In this document: in pieces, positions 23,641 through 36,109 of the stretch | How the letters are laid out: each line of letters opens with the position of its first letter | Numbering within the stretch: position 1 is the first letter of the stretch | Assembly (NCBI GenBank): GCA_950295325.1 | Contig: OX485807.1 | Span: 34,874,440 to 34,938,439 of the forward strand | DNA: 64,000 nucleotides | Direction: 5' to 3' | From: Polytrichum commune | Taxonomy: Eukaryota; Streptophyta; Polytrichopsida; Polytrichales; Polytrichaceae | Position numbers and translations under genes: made by a program | The notes under the pieces: generated by a model | Told to the model about the DNA's origin: nothing | The model's database searches: none | The model's input: only the letters and a program-made list of their open reading frames with translations

Positions 23641-24880
23641 TTGGTGAGTGGTCACAAAATACAGCTGAGCATTTTGAACTAAGGACGGGTTTGCATTATG
23701 GTCTAAGTCCATTAAACTTGGGGTTCAAAATACTCCTTAAATGAACTCAAAGATTGGACCCACGGTTGAAGATTGGTTTCTCATCGGGAAGAATATTTCT
23801 TGAATGGTGATTGTCGGGATTTGGTTGGACAATAATATCATGTTAACGCTACTTCATTTTTCCAGACCTTGAGTCTTGCCCCTAGTTCAAAGTGCTAGGG
23901 TCCAATTTTTTGCCTGTGACCAACAGGATCGCTCACCCTAAGTTTCATGTTTAGATAGGAGGACATGCTGACACAAGGGGCATGTATATACTGGTGACCA
24001 TAACCATTGACCACCACTATCTAGATTCTCTTGTTGGTTGAGAAATGAGTGGTTTCACATAAATTCACCAAATTTAAGATTGACCATGTCAGAATGTGGA
24101 TGAGAAAGTGGCATGGAATCAAACATGTCCATAATGGATAATATATGATGGCTGCGTAAATTTTGTGGCAAGACAACCTAGATAAATTGTCCCAATATAA
24201 AATGAAAGTGATTTTCATGAAATTAAACTTGGCATTGACCAAATTTTTTTTTGTAATCATAATGTAATTATTTCAAAGAAGCAAACGTTACAATGACAAC
24301 CACTTCTACTATCCATTTATAATGAAAATGGTTAAAGCTTAATTCTTGAAGTTTAAAATGAACACTACAACAACTACATCGAATTTTGTTTCTAGACACA
24401 TATAGGACCCACAAACCTTGCTCGTTTTTTGTTTTTTATTTCTATTTCTATTTTTTATCCGGCAAGTGCCATTCTTTAACCACTCTCTTATTATTTTGGC
24501 ATGTTTTGTCACCTCTAATGCATGGGTGAATGCTTGAACAAAATTACAAGCTTGCATGGTGACATGAATTTGAAGATCCAATCGCACATGACTATCTTGT
24601 AAGAAGAAATACAAGGTCATCTTGAAAGAGGTCAAAACAAGCAAACGAGTTAATGAACATGCTTGCCTACTTTAGGTTTTCATCCAAACACTAAGTCTTG
24701 GTCTAAGTATGCTTGTACAATGTGTCCCGTGACCAAAACGTTTACAACAGTGATGTAGATTTCTTTTAGTCATGACTTTGGACCACCAGACCATGACCGC
24801 GGGAAACCCGAAATCAAATTTTCTCACGGCCCTTGGTCACATGTGTAAAACAACCCTAATAAAGCATGCTTCTCAAGCTC
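23640..24880. other. no gene recognised
   Basis: AT-rich; no coding, repeat-family or structural signal found. Confidence 0.5.
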
Positions 24881-24884
24881 TCTA

Positions 24885-24995
24885 CACTAAATATGATATT
24901 TAGTGTCACTTTCTATTTGTGGTTACATAGTGCTATATATTTTTGACTATCGATGTGTTTTTTTACCAAGTAAAATTGTTAATGTTCATGGGGCC
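24885..24995. mobile_element. left part of the 216-base MITE family
   Basis: It begins TA then the intact 21-base terminal palindrome, followed by about 80 bases matching the left half of the 25285-25500 element (GGTTACATAGTGCTATAT, TTTTACCAAGTA). Its right end is missing. The two lie about 300 bases apart in the same orientation. Confidence 0.72.
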
Positions 24996-25284
24996 CACTA
25001 AAGTTGAAGAGGTCCTTCTAGTACCTACCTAGTAACTACGGTACCTATTATTTGTTGAGAAGGTACTATGAACAAGAAACACGACGTACACTCCACTTTT
25101 TGGTACTAACGTAGGTGTGGGCCACATTATTTCTGCACTCCTACACATGCCAAGGCGAGTACACATATCATAATGGACACTTTGTTTTGTTCTTCTTCCA
25201 CATTTGTTGGCTTTCCAAACACAAAAAAATACCACATGATATGTAAACATATGAGTAAACAATGAAGGGGAGAAGTGACCGCTA

Positions 25285-25500
25285 CACCAATATGATATTT
25301 AGTGTGACTTACTATTTGGGTTTACACGTGCTATATCTTTTTTACTATTGGAACAACTTTTTGCCAAGTACAGCTGCCAATGTTATGTAATGTCCAAACT
25401 ACCAATTTAACATTTGTTGGTAAAATATGAGATGTACAATAAATAGATATAGCATTGCGTAATTTCAAATATTAAGTCACACTAAATATCATATTTAGTG
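25285..25500. mobile_element. 216-base MITE sharing the palindromic ends
   Basis: TA-flanked, with the same terminal palindrome (CACcAATATGATATTTAGTG on the left, an intact version on the right), but with a different and shorter interior. The inverted repeats extend inward past the palindrome (ACTTACTATTTGGGTTTACA against the complemented right side). The interior motif TATAGCATTGCGTAA recurs in the 30.7 kb MITE. Confidence 0.82.
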
Positions 25501-25504
25501 TAGT

Positions 25505-27939
25505 TACAGATGAACCAGTTGAGTTTGAGAAATAACCGGTCGAAGATCAAGACTTTAGAAAAAATATCCATCGTTTTAGATGAATCTAAGAATATGCCTC
25601 CGATTCATAAAGAAAACCCGAAAGACGTCCATATGTAACCAATTGGACTTGGAAACACTAGGATCTTGACTGATGATGCCCAAAATCCTCCCTCGAGATT
25701 GGGAGTGAACAACATTTCAATTTGCATGTGTATGGACTTTGGATGAATCTCCTACATGGTTTTGAAGAGCTTGTCCGCAAGTTCCATATTGGGTAGGTAG
25801 GGGCAACTCTTAGTGAAAAGTCCGTAGAAGGTGTTGCGTTTTTTTCACTTTACTTAATTTGAGCCGATGGACTTCAATCACGATTCTTATGAAGGCTCAC
25901 GTTTGTAGAACAAAGGGGGGCACCCGAGTGACCCTAAAACCCACAAATATTTAGTGTTTATTATATGTCACAGTCCACAATAGTTGCACTCACCTTGCTG
26001 CAAAGCTCGGTCCTTCAATAGCCTTACTTTTCACATGGAGGGTTAATGTTGTAAATAGAATAACATCATTACTAGATGTAGGTGGTGGCCGGGGATTCTC
26101 AGCGTTTACATAAGCTCATTTGGTAACAAATTTCAGATGGGTTCATTGAGTGGGTGGAATGAAACTTGTTTTAGAGGGTTTGTTGCAAGTTGATGAGTAG
26201 GCCCTCCTTGTACCCTCTTTATTCATTTCAAAAGAAAAGAGAAAAGAATGTGCGACTAATGCAAAGGTTATCGTCGTTGTTGATAGAGCTTGTGCTTTGG
26301 TGTATTCATATTAGAGGTCTCGCATATTCACAACACTTTAGGTTACATTGTGTTTTGGATGGCTCCGAGGATGCATGCTCTTGTGTAGTTGCAAGGTCAA
26401 GAGTGAACTTGCTCATCGTTCAAGTATTTTGAGGCGTCCGTGACAATTGCGGTGGCTGGAATTGATATCAACATTGCACTCCTTGTGAAATTGAGGAATT
26501 TCATCCAAGAATGTATGGCAATGTTGTGCTCCATGGAGTGGGGTGGTGCATCACAACATCTCCAATGTCGCGCACCTCTCCACGAGGAGTGCCTGAAACA
26601 CCATTGGCACAAGGGGGACCCTGGAGTGACACCCTGGACATGTAGCGCCATTGGTGAGAGGACCCAAGTGATCCTAGTGTGGGTGAGGGCCTGAGTGTTC
26701 TCAACGCCTCCTACTCACGAAGACTAGGGGTCACAAGGGTAAGGCCATGAACATTGGGTAGTTTATGACGTCCATATTCTAGAATGCTCAAGAACACCTC
26801 AATCAGAGGTGTAAGTTAGGAGATATGACAATTTGAAGGGGGTATTGCCTAGGGATAACGCCCTAGGACAACGCCTTGGGTAGCAGTGACTTGGGAGTGG
26901 CACCCGAGATTGCCAAGGTTTAAACAACCATAACTTCCTCAATACTTGCTTGAATGGGGCAAGTGATGAGTCTATCGGCATCTACGCAAAGAGGACCACT
27001 GCAACGATAGAAGTAGAGACCACACAAGGAAGTTACGAAGGTTTGAATCTGCTAATGGCTTCAAGCCCCAACGGCTAAGGAAAAATGTCTACTTGGCCCC
27101 AACCTTTAGGAAAGTGACAACAAATTTCTTGACGGTGGGGTAGGGGCCCTGCCCAAAGTCCTAGAGGCTTATATGGGCGAGGCGGTGTGGCCGACCAAAC
27201 CCACCCGAAGCCGAACGGCATGGCCTTCATGGGTGTTGGCCCAACGTGGGGGGATAGTTGCCTAATATGGTTTGGGTTGTTACAGTGTTGCTCCGGCAAC
27301 GCAATGATGAACTAAAGATTGGAATTCCATGGATGGAAATCTACGTGTAACCATTGGCTACCGACTTAGGGGAGAGTCCCGAATGCATGGTAGGAGGGTT
27401 TGTCACTCACCTATGAGCTTGGAGGTCCAAGGTATTGGGAACTTACCGTTTGCATGGGTGAAATGCGAAGGGTTAGTGCTCGTCACCCTTGCTCAATTTA
27501 AGAAATGGTCAAGATAGTTAAGGGGCGCTACCAAGGGTTGCGACATCCAAGGAGCATGTTGAGTTTGGGCATCACAATGTCTCTGCGGATGACTTGAATG
27601 AGGGGAAATCGGAGTATGCAAGATTCGGAAAGATCGGTTTGACAATCCTATGAATCTCTCTCATTGTAACATTCTTGCAACTTAGGGCTCGTCAATGGGC
27701 TTGTTTTCAAATGAAGAAGCACTTGGGTGTTACTCTCCTAACACTTTATTTCACAAGTGCAAGAGTATTAGAGTAACCAATTCTACTTGAATTTGACATA
27801 AGTTATTCCCATGAGATCCGCGGGTATCAATGTAAGGAAGGCCGCTTCAATATGGAAAATCGTGATGAATCCCCATGATATAGAGATGGAAGACATATCG
27901 AATGTCCTCTTTGACACCGTTTTAGGGTGTGTCAAACAT
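25505..27939. other. GC-richer region without recognised gene
   Basis: From about 26.4 to 27.6 kb the base composition rises towards half G+C, unlike its neighbours, yet no frame is long or domain-bearing. The 26.9-27.1 kb part has the non-coding look of a long terminal repeat, but paired ends could not be found, so no element is called. Confidence 0.4.
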
Positions 27940-28350
27940 GAGGTACTTCAAGTCACAACAAATTGCACATGATTATACCGATGAGGAGAGGGAAGTCAAT
28001 CGCGTTCTTCGTCATATGTATGGCATCATGTCGGATGTGGATACGAGGGATTCGGAAGAAAGGTGGTTAGAAGAGGATGTGCTTGAGGACATTGTGGATG
28101 GCTAGCGCATTGCAGCGAGTGATGGCACAACTAATGACATTCATGTTGGTCGCATTGCAGGATGATTCTTTGTGCGAGGAGGTGTGGATTCCTATGGCCA
28201 CTAGTATGCCTATCGTCCCCACAACCGCAATGCAGATGACAACTCTCATTTTGCTGTTGAGGCCATCAACTCTAGTGCTCCCAATTGCAAAATTCCATCG
28301 TATACACATGCTGGGGGGGTTCACTGGCGAAAATCGTAGAACAACGTGCG
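27940..28350 (+). pseudogene. unidentified decayed coding stretch
   Basis: One + frame reads as a protein-like, acidic sequence over about 130 codons, with words such as YTDEEREVNRVLRHMYGIMS near 27975-28035 and AVEAINSSAPNCKIPSY near 28255-28305. It is broken. Composition and amino-acid balance look genuine, but I do not recognise the family; a transposon protein is the likeliest source. Confidence 0.4.
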
Positions 28351-28786
28351 ATAAAAAATAGGGTTCAATATATTCATTGTAGATAAATTTTGTAAAAAAT
28401 GTACATGTAAAATAGGGGATTTTAAAATAGTGAAACATGTTTCCATGTAAAATACCATCACATATAATATTGTCAGACTTTTTACATGTAGAATACCATC
28501 ACCTTATAATCTTTTATGCAAGGTAAATAACCCCCCCCCCAATAAATAGGTCCCGAACGCACGTGTATGCAAAACATAAGAGGGAGTGAACCCCCCGAGT
28601 ATACATGGAGAAGGGCTCAAAGATTTCACAAAAGAAGGGGCTTTCTTATCTTGTCCCTATAACTTATTTATTTTATGAATAAAGTTTTTGCTTCACCACC
28701 AAAGTTTGTGAAGTCCCTTGCGTGGGTGGGTGGAACCAGAAGTGCTCATGGTCGACATTATTAAGACTTGAGGCACATTAGTTATG

Positions 28787-29337
28787 TTTTTTTTTTGAGA
28801 CAGAAGGCCAAACGTGCCAACGCCAAATTAAAAGGAACCAAGAAAGAAAACGCGCCCACTTCAAGGGGAGGCGGAACCCCTTGGTTGCGAAACACTGCCA
28901 CGTAAAAGTAACCCAAAACCCCCCTAACCCAAGGACAACCCCCTAGGCTCACCCAACCAAGGACCACCCCCTCACCACTTGCCAGGGACCACCCCCTTGC
29001 CACTTACCAAGGACAACCCCCAGACCACCAAGAGACCCTACCTACCCACCACGAGGCCTGCCTACGTTGTTGTTTCCAGTTCCACTGAATATGAAGATTG
29101 TTCCTCCTACAAAGGACATTCCTAGCCCCCCACGTTTTATCAAAGCCTTGGAGCATAGCCATGGCGGAGAAGCTACTAATCTTGATTTGCTTAATCACCC
29201 GTTTCCATGCCGCCTTAGCATACATGACGAGTTCATCCCAAATGTGATGTTTGACCTTAGACTCATGCCATTGTTCTTGATTGAAGACCTTGTTGTTCCG
29301 CTCAATCCAAATGCTCCATAGTGTAATGGAGGCACAG
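28787..29337 (-). mobile_element. LINE 3' fragment with target duplication
   Basis: This 551-base 5'-truncated copy codes the end of ORF2, with SITLWSIWIERNNKVFN (29285-29335) and the terminal DKTWGARNVLCRRNN block. It then has a 3' untranslated region ending in GGCCTTCTGTCTC plus poly(A), seen as poly(T) at 28787-28796. An 8-base target duplication TAGTTATG lies at 28779-28786 and 29338-29345. It is a different subfamily from the 11.6-13.5 kb LINE but shares the tail of three other fragments in the window. Confidence 0.82.
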
Positions 29338-29345
29338 TAGTTATG

Positions 29346-30726
29346 CATAGCTAAACACATAGATATAAAGTCAACAACCTAATAGTTCAAATTTTAGTCA
29401 TGACATAAATAAGAGCTACTATACAAGAGGCCGTCTTACACCAAGTGATATTCTTGGAACTACATAAATACACACCGTTTCACAAAGATGAAAGGTCGTT
29501 GCCTTAGACTTGAGGATGAGAACACACAAACGTTGTGAAACATGAGCCGCATGTGGTATACAACTACAACACAATGGATGGGTATTTAAGAATGACTTAT
29601 AAGTAATAGTCGCGGATAGATCACTCTAAGGCATTTTTGTGCACCACGTGCGGCTGGGGTTTTTTTGTTTTTGTTTTGGGGCTATTTACCTTCAAGGGTT
29701 GAATTAAAGCCTCCCTTTAATTACTTAAATTTCAAAAATGGCCCATTTGTTTGCACCCTTTCATTACTTATATTGTCCAAGTCACTGCAATTTTTTGTAC
29801 TCTATATTTCTTCTAAGGAATAAAAGCTAATCTAATTCCTGACGCAATTGACGAGTGTTGAGGGAAAGCATGGAAACAAAGAAGGGTGCAAACATTAATA
29901 CCATTGCAAACAGAGTTGTGAAGAAAACACATAGGAGACCATAGCAAACATACTAAACATACCTTCTAGGATCCTTATCTTCAGCCCCTATATCAATTTT
30001 ACAAAAAAATAATGGCCCACGTTTTATGTTCATCTAACTTACTTATAATGGGATTGTCTACATTTAATGGCCCCTTCATTATTTGGAATCCCTTTATAAT
30101 TTTTATTTCAAATGATTTTAATCCTCTCTATATTATGCTGCACGTCGTTTTTAAAATGCACTAAGTGATCTACCCGTGGTAATGGTACCCATGCATATCA
30201 CCCGGTTGTGAGGTTGGGTCCCATTTCTTCATACGATAAACACGTGTTTCATAACGATTTTTTGTGACTCGTATTTTATTTAGACCAAGTACATAATGAG
30301 AGTTGCTTACACAATCATGCGTTGGTGAGGTACTTGAAAGAACACTTTCTATTGATGCATCAACATTACTTGTCAACCATGCGTGTTGCCTTGGTTGGAA
30401 CTTGGAAGTAAGCACAACCACGTGACACATAATATGGCGTTCTAAGATTGGAGAAGAGGATGACTTCCCCACAACATAATTCTTGGCCTCTTTTATCCTC
30501 AATCTAAACCACTAATCTCCATGATCAAAGAACCTAGATGGAAGGTGCCCAAATGATTATGGTTATGTCCTATAATCCCACTCGGGTTCCATGTCCTCAT
30601 TACCCCCCTCCCCCTCCCCCACCCACACACATGTGCAACAAAATGAAAAGATTGTCAATGCAAAGACATGCACCATGGAATGAGGGGAGTGAAAAACATG
30701 AGTTGCTATAGTGTTTTTCCTAATTA
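29346..30726. other. no gene recognised
   Basis: Contains a C-rich run (30605-30623). Nothing else was identified. Confidence 0.5.
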
Positions 30727-30910
30727 GTGTGTGTTACTAGTCAGAGTTATGCAATGCAATAATGTCTTGTTCATGAGTTAATTTTTTTTATCAATGAAAG
30801 TTCAATAGGTTGTTTGGACATTAGAGAACACACATGATTTTGCTTCGTAAAATTTTACATTCTCGCTAAATAGTTATAGCATTGCGTAACTTCGAATAAT
30901 AGCATGTGTA
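30727..30910. mobile_element. diverged Stowaway-like MITE
   Basis: It has imperfect inverted ends: GTTATGCAATGCAATAATG near the left and GTTACGCAATGCTATAAC complemented near the right, with TA at the left boundary. The core motif links it to the 25.3 kb and 18.4 kb elements. Confidence 0.6.
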
Positions 30911-32206
30911 ATTGGGATAATCACTATAATCGAGCTTCCATTGTTGAATAATCTCACATGGTGAAAGGTTGGAAGAAAGTTATAAGGTCCACCATCAAGG
31001 AAGTAATGGAATGAGCATTGTAGATATTCTACTTTGGGTACGTTCTATCCCATTCCACATGTGCATATAAATTAGTGCACGGTACATGTACATTCCACAC
31101 TGCCTACACTCAGCATGTCAATGACCAACCATTTTGGAGCTTTGGAAAGGTGTTTGCATCAATGTCCATGTGCCCTCGTTGTTTTAAAATTCCAAAATAT
31201 ACAGTAGTTGGATACTCTAAACCTCAAGAATGGAATGATCATAAGAGAAGGAATTAAAGGAAGAGAACCTCAACATTGAAGACATTTGGATTACATCATT
31301 AGGCTTCTTTTAAAAGAAAGAAAACAAACATACATTCCAAATGAGTAAATCTATGCGAAGAGAGTGCAATAGGGTGCAAGGATGGTAAAGTGGACCAAAA
31401 AAATGTTATGGTATACCAAAACCATAATGGTTTTGGTCAAACTTCTAAAAGTAGCAACAAATTGTTGTATAAATTGGGACTTTTTTTTATGGTACCCTCT
31501 ATTGTTGTGTTAAATATTCAAATATAGACTATCAAGATGATATCTTTAAAATTATCATTAAAATTAATGCTCAAAATAAAATGGCTAAATTTGGTTTCGA
31601 AGTAAAGTTTCATGAGCTCGAATATTTTGAAGTTGAAATTTGATGTTTTACATATTTCTTGAATTCATTAGAAAATTGAGGGCATCATCATTTCTTTCTA
31701 GAAAAATCATCAATTACATGTAATCACATTTTATTCTAAAAAACATCTAGACATTTACTTGTTCAATATCACCTACTTGCACAACACTTGCACTATCTTC
31801 TAAAATATGTAAAATTTTATGTTATTTGTTATGAATATTATTTTATTAACATAAATTTCTTGGCTTTGTATATCAATATGTTATTTAAATATTAAATATT
31901 TTGTTTTACAAAATTTCAAGTTAGTATTAGTTTTGAATCACTTTCACTTGAAACAATGCATGGATCAAGAGCTCTCCACTTTACTATGCTTTGCACCAAA
32001 TAATATGTTTTGCATAAAATTCAAATAAAATATAATATTTACACAAATTATCTCAAAATGACATAAATTTTCACATGTTATGTGGCATATGACTTGTGAC
32101 ATTCATTTTTCTTGCATACTCAAAAACCTACATATGTGGGAAATTTAATATTTGTGTGCTCTTTATGTGTAATGCATGTGATGCCTCTTGTGTGGAAGGA
32201 CTATTG
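30911..32206. other. no gene recognised
   Basis: Very AT-rich, especially 31.5-32.1 kb, with no coding or repeat signal. Confidence 0.5.
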
Positions 32207-32570
32207 CACTAAATATGATATTTGCTGTCACCAACTCACTTGTCTTGCTCAATACTAGTTGTAAACCGTGATGTAGTGTCACTAATTGTTAACCCAACAT
32301 TATTTGTCATTCCTTGTAAATTTTTGGGGCATATTAGATTTACAGTGTTGCAATAACTGTCACTTACCAAGTGATTTTTCATCCAAATTTCAGTCAACCA
32401 TGACAATCTTTCATCAAAAGTTGCTGACAAGAGAAGGTAGGGTTTTGGCCGATGGACGAACTCATCCATCATCCATGACAATATTTGTAACCTTATTCAT
32501 AAGAAGTGCCATCCAAGAAGTTACCATTGTGACATTAAGTACCTTATGAGACTAAATATCATATTTAGTG
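32207..32570. mobile_element. palindrome-ended MITE, copy C
   Basis: This 364-base copy is in the same orientation as copy A. The left terminal palindrome has one change (ATATTTGCTG for ATATTTAGTG) and the right end is intact, followed by TA. The interior is readily alignable to copy A along its whole length. Confidence 0.88.
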
Positions 32571-35216
32571 TAGTATCTAGGATTCTATTTTTGACCTAAA
32601 CCTAATCCAAAATATTGTAGTTGCTCACTACATTCTCATGAATAACATACAAAGTATTGTTGTTGAGGGACTTCTTGACCTTGTCTATGTTGAAACTCAT
32701 GATTTAGTGTGGGCATAGACTTAATGTAACACCGTAATATAGTGGCCTAGGGGGTGGACTCTTGACACCACATATGAACTAATATGAGTGTAAGAGAGGG
32801 TATTATTTGAGGCATTAACACACATAATATACATAAAGGAGAGGTACTATTTTTTCCTCTTTCTAGTGTGTACATTTAAAATAGCTATTTTTTTTGAAGT
32901 AAACGTAGGTGTACAATAGGGGGCCTTTATATTTAGAGCTAAAACTGACAATAGGTGTGATAGTTTCATCCAATTCATGTTTTCATCCATTGTTGTCATA
33001 TGGTCAAAGTCCTCAATTACTACTTTGTATGTTCTTGTTAGGTTCTGTTGTATTTGGGTTCTAAGTTTTTATAACCTAGAGGCTCTTGGAGCGCTCATGG
33101 GCTTCCTTATGTTATGCTCTCTGGTTTGTGGCTAAGTTATTGTGCTCTTGTCTTTGCTTCTTTGATACAGGCGTTGAGTTACATGTTCTGGATGAAAATG
33201 TTTTTTTTTCAAAGGAAAGCGAACGTGGGTTTGATTTGTAGCCAAGAGCCTACTTAATTCACGATTATATTTTGTATATGTAGTGGAGGCATTTATCGCA
33301 TTAAAGCACAATATTAATACACGAGTTCATATCCTAGCATGCCGTTAGTATGTATACACTTGTTTCAGTCTATAAACTTCTCATATATAGGGGGCTTATT
33401 TTATAATGACTCACACATGTCATTTAGGTTGCCAATGAAAAGTCTACACCCCGGGTAGAGTGGCCTCCAAAATTGTCCTTCTTAGGTTGATGCACGAGCA
33501 ACCTTAGTGAATTGAGGCCTTCCACTTTGCTCATAAACCGATCGCTCATCGAAGAGCAAGAAGGATATGGGAACTTGTCACAATGATTCATATGTGTAGA
33601 GTCAATATCATCCATAATTCCAAAATTATGTCCGTGGCCTAATCCGTTATGATTGATAACCAACTCAAGTAGATGGATGATTCGTTGCTTCTGTAGTTTG
33701 TCATCCACTCTCCTCTTGTTGATTATCTAGTTCATAGAAACATTTAAAAATTACATGGTGATCAAAAAATCAAAGGAGATTCAATGCCATAGTTTTTTTT
33801 TCTTTGGTTATTCATATGGCAACATGAAATTCATTGGCCACATTTTGAAGCTAGGAATATCACAACTCTTAAGCTTCCTCCACAACGAAGGTAGTGCCAA
33901 GCCGATTCCAAGAGGTTGACTATGCTCCAATCAAACGAGGAAGTTATGATGTCTTCCTTTAAACAACTTAAAGAAATCGTGTGTTTTATATTATCAAGCA
34001 CACAATAAAAGGGCCAAAGTAGGGCCACTCCCTTGAAGGCTAGTAACAATCGCAAGGTGCTTTCCTTGCAAGATTTTGCCAAATGTCACTATCGGGATTG
34101 TATCCACATGAGTTTTATCCAAAGCAACTTCAACTTCCCGACCGTTTATTTTGGAGGTCATGCATTTTGGGCCATGTGTCCTTTGACGTTCCGTGTAAGT
34201 TACGTGCACAACCTAATCATTAGTTCAAGCTATGCACCTTGAAAGTGGCACACACACACAATCAACCTTGAGAAGGACTTATAAGGAAGCCCCATCTTCG
34301 AAGTATTAACTTACCCGTGGACATTCCATACGGATGATGATGATGATACCTCACGATGATGATACCTCACCTATAACATAACTTTCGTTTCATAGTCTCT
34401 AGACTAATTGCATGTACACACATGTGAGACATGCATATCCAACCTATGACCACACTACAAAGGTCCCACATCCATGCCACCTTTGAGTTTGTGTTTGTGT
34501 TTGTGTGTGTGTTTTCTTTGGATTGAACAATGGGATTTTCATCGGCAAAGGAATGATATGATAACCACAACCATCATCTTTGATCATGAGCTTTGTTTGA
34601 AAGTAGATGCTTGGGAGAGGATCATGTGCACCTTTTTAAGGATATTTCTACCACATTGGTTTTGCAGTGATTTAGTGCATCCCTCTTCAATTAACAACAA
34701 CCCATCCCAATTGGCAAGATTTACATATAATTGCAATGTGGATCCAATAATGAGATCTCATCTTTCAATTCTTGAAGGTTCGTGGGGTCCATCATGGGTC
34801 TCAAGATGTTGTACAAAGGTGTTTGATCTTTTATTATTATTATTATATTTGTCTTAAAATGTCAAAAGAAAATCATAAAAAATCAACACATTTATATTAT
34901 GCTTTCCAATGGGAGCATGTATATTTATAAAAGAAAAGTTTGTGAGATTTTGACAAAAGACCTAGATTAAAAAAGAAGAATATATATATCTTTGAGGATG
35001 TTCACTTCCTATGTAAAGCAAGTTGTATTAACCCATTATTGCCACCGAGAGCCCCACATGCTTTCTTATAAAGAGAAGTCAACTTTGGAGCCACGTCATG
35101 TCTTCATCTGCCCAATTGGAATGGAGATTCTTTAATGTCTCAAGACTGGATAGGTGCAGATCTTGATCAATTTTGTTTTATTTGACAAGGGAACAATGCT
35201 TCAAAGTTTTTTTTGA
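32571..35216. other. no gene recognised; weak coding-like traces
   Basis: The - strand at 33424-34210 has three overlapping moderately long frames with some protein-like character but no recognisable motif. GT-rich and GAT microsatellites are at 34484-34512 and 34332-34345. Confidence 0.45.
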
Positions 35217-35818
35217 AGCTCACTTCACATATGAGCCACGAGCAGTTACCTTGTAATGGTGACGGCCCTTGACTCTCATCCAAAGGCCATATCATTGGTG
35301 TTGGGAAAGCCATTTTATGTAGTCACGGGCCCTCAAGCATAGTGTGAAGTGAGAATGGACCATGTTGCGGGACCATTACATATTTTGTTGGCGGAAAAGA
35401 GGGGAGGATTTGGTTTAATATAATATGTCTCAAACTTTATCAATTTAAGAGAATTACTTGGTGATGTTTGTGTGTCATGGAATATGTCCTAGAATCTATT
35501 CATCAACATGCCCCGAAATATGTTTTGAAATTTGTCGTGTTGGAAAAAATATTAAAAAAAGTAATGGTCTCACGGAATTTTTGTCAGGCCCAACTCTTGG
35601 AGGTGGGCTTGACGCAAATTCCGGTAGACTATGCACCCTTATCCACAACTTGCCATGTAGGACTCCATGTAGACTTTTCATCCACAAACTTTTCTTTGGG
35701 CCTTTACGCCTTGACCTCCTAGTGTGAAGTGAACTTGGACGGTCTCCGCCTTTTCGACCAATGAGAGCTCTTACATTGCCATGGTCAGGGGCCTTCAACC
35801 TTGTGTGTGAAGTGGCCC
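35217..35818. mobile_element. Tourist-like MITE, 602-base copy
   Basis: The right end complemented reads GGGCCACTTCACACACAAGG and the left end reads AGCTCACTTCACATATGAGC. The right flank is TAA and the left TGA, fitting a 3-base T-W-A target of the PIF/Harbinger (Tourist) group. The interior contains a strong hairpin (35570-35630: CACGGAATTTTTGTC against GACGCAAATTCCGG) around TCTTGGAGGTGGGC. No protein is encoded. Confidence 0.75.
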
Positions 35819-36109
35819 TAAGACTTGAAAAATGAAACATGTTTTCTTGCCCATGGGTGTTGCTCATTGCAAGGATCAACTATATTTAGTAGTCTTGGCA
35901 ATGTCCCAAACCAAAATTGATATTCAAGCTCATTATGACAGACACTCATTATCTGGTAAATGGACTTTGTCCAACTCTAGAATAGGCATATGAACTCTAA
36001 GATCAAAATTCAGATTCTCATATATGTGTAGTATTTAAAGATGTTTTTGGTCTTTAGTGAGGCCTCGTCCATCATGTTAGCCAAATTTAGAATAAATGAG
36101 ATTTTGACT

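Noticed and set aside
26400-27800. Possible solo long terminal repeat
   Set aside because: Composition fits, but no matching partner, terminal TG...CA pair or target duplication could be shown.
33424-34210. Coding-like - strand frames
   Set aside because: Some protein-like character, but no motif, cysteine cluster or LINE tail; not enough to call an element or gene.
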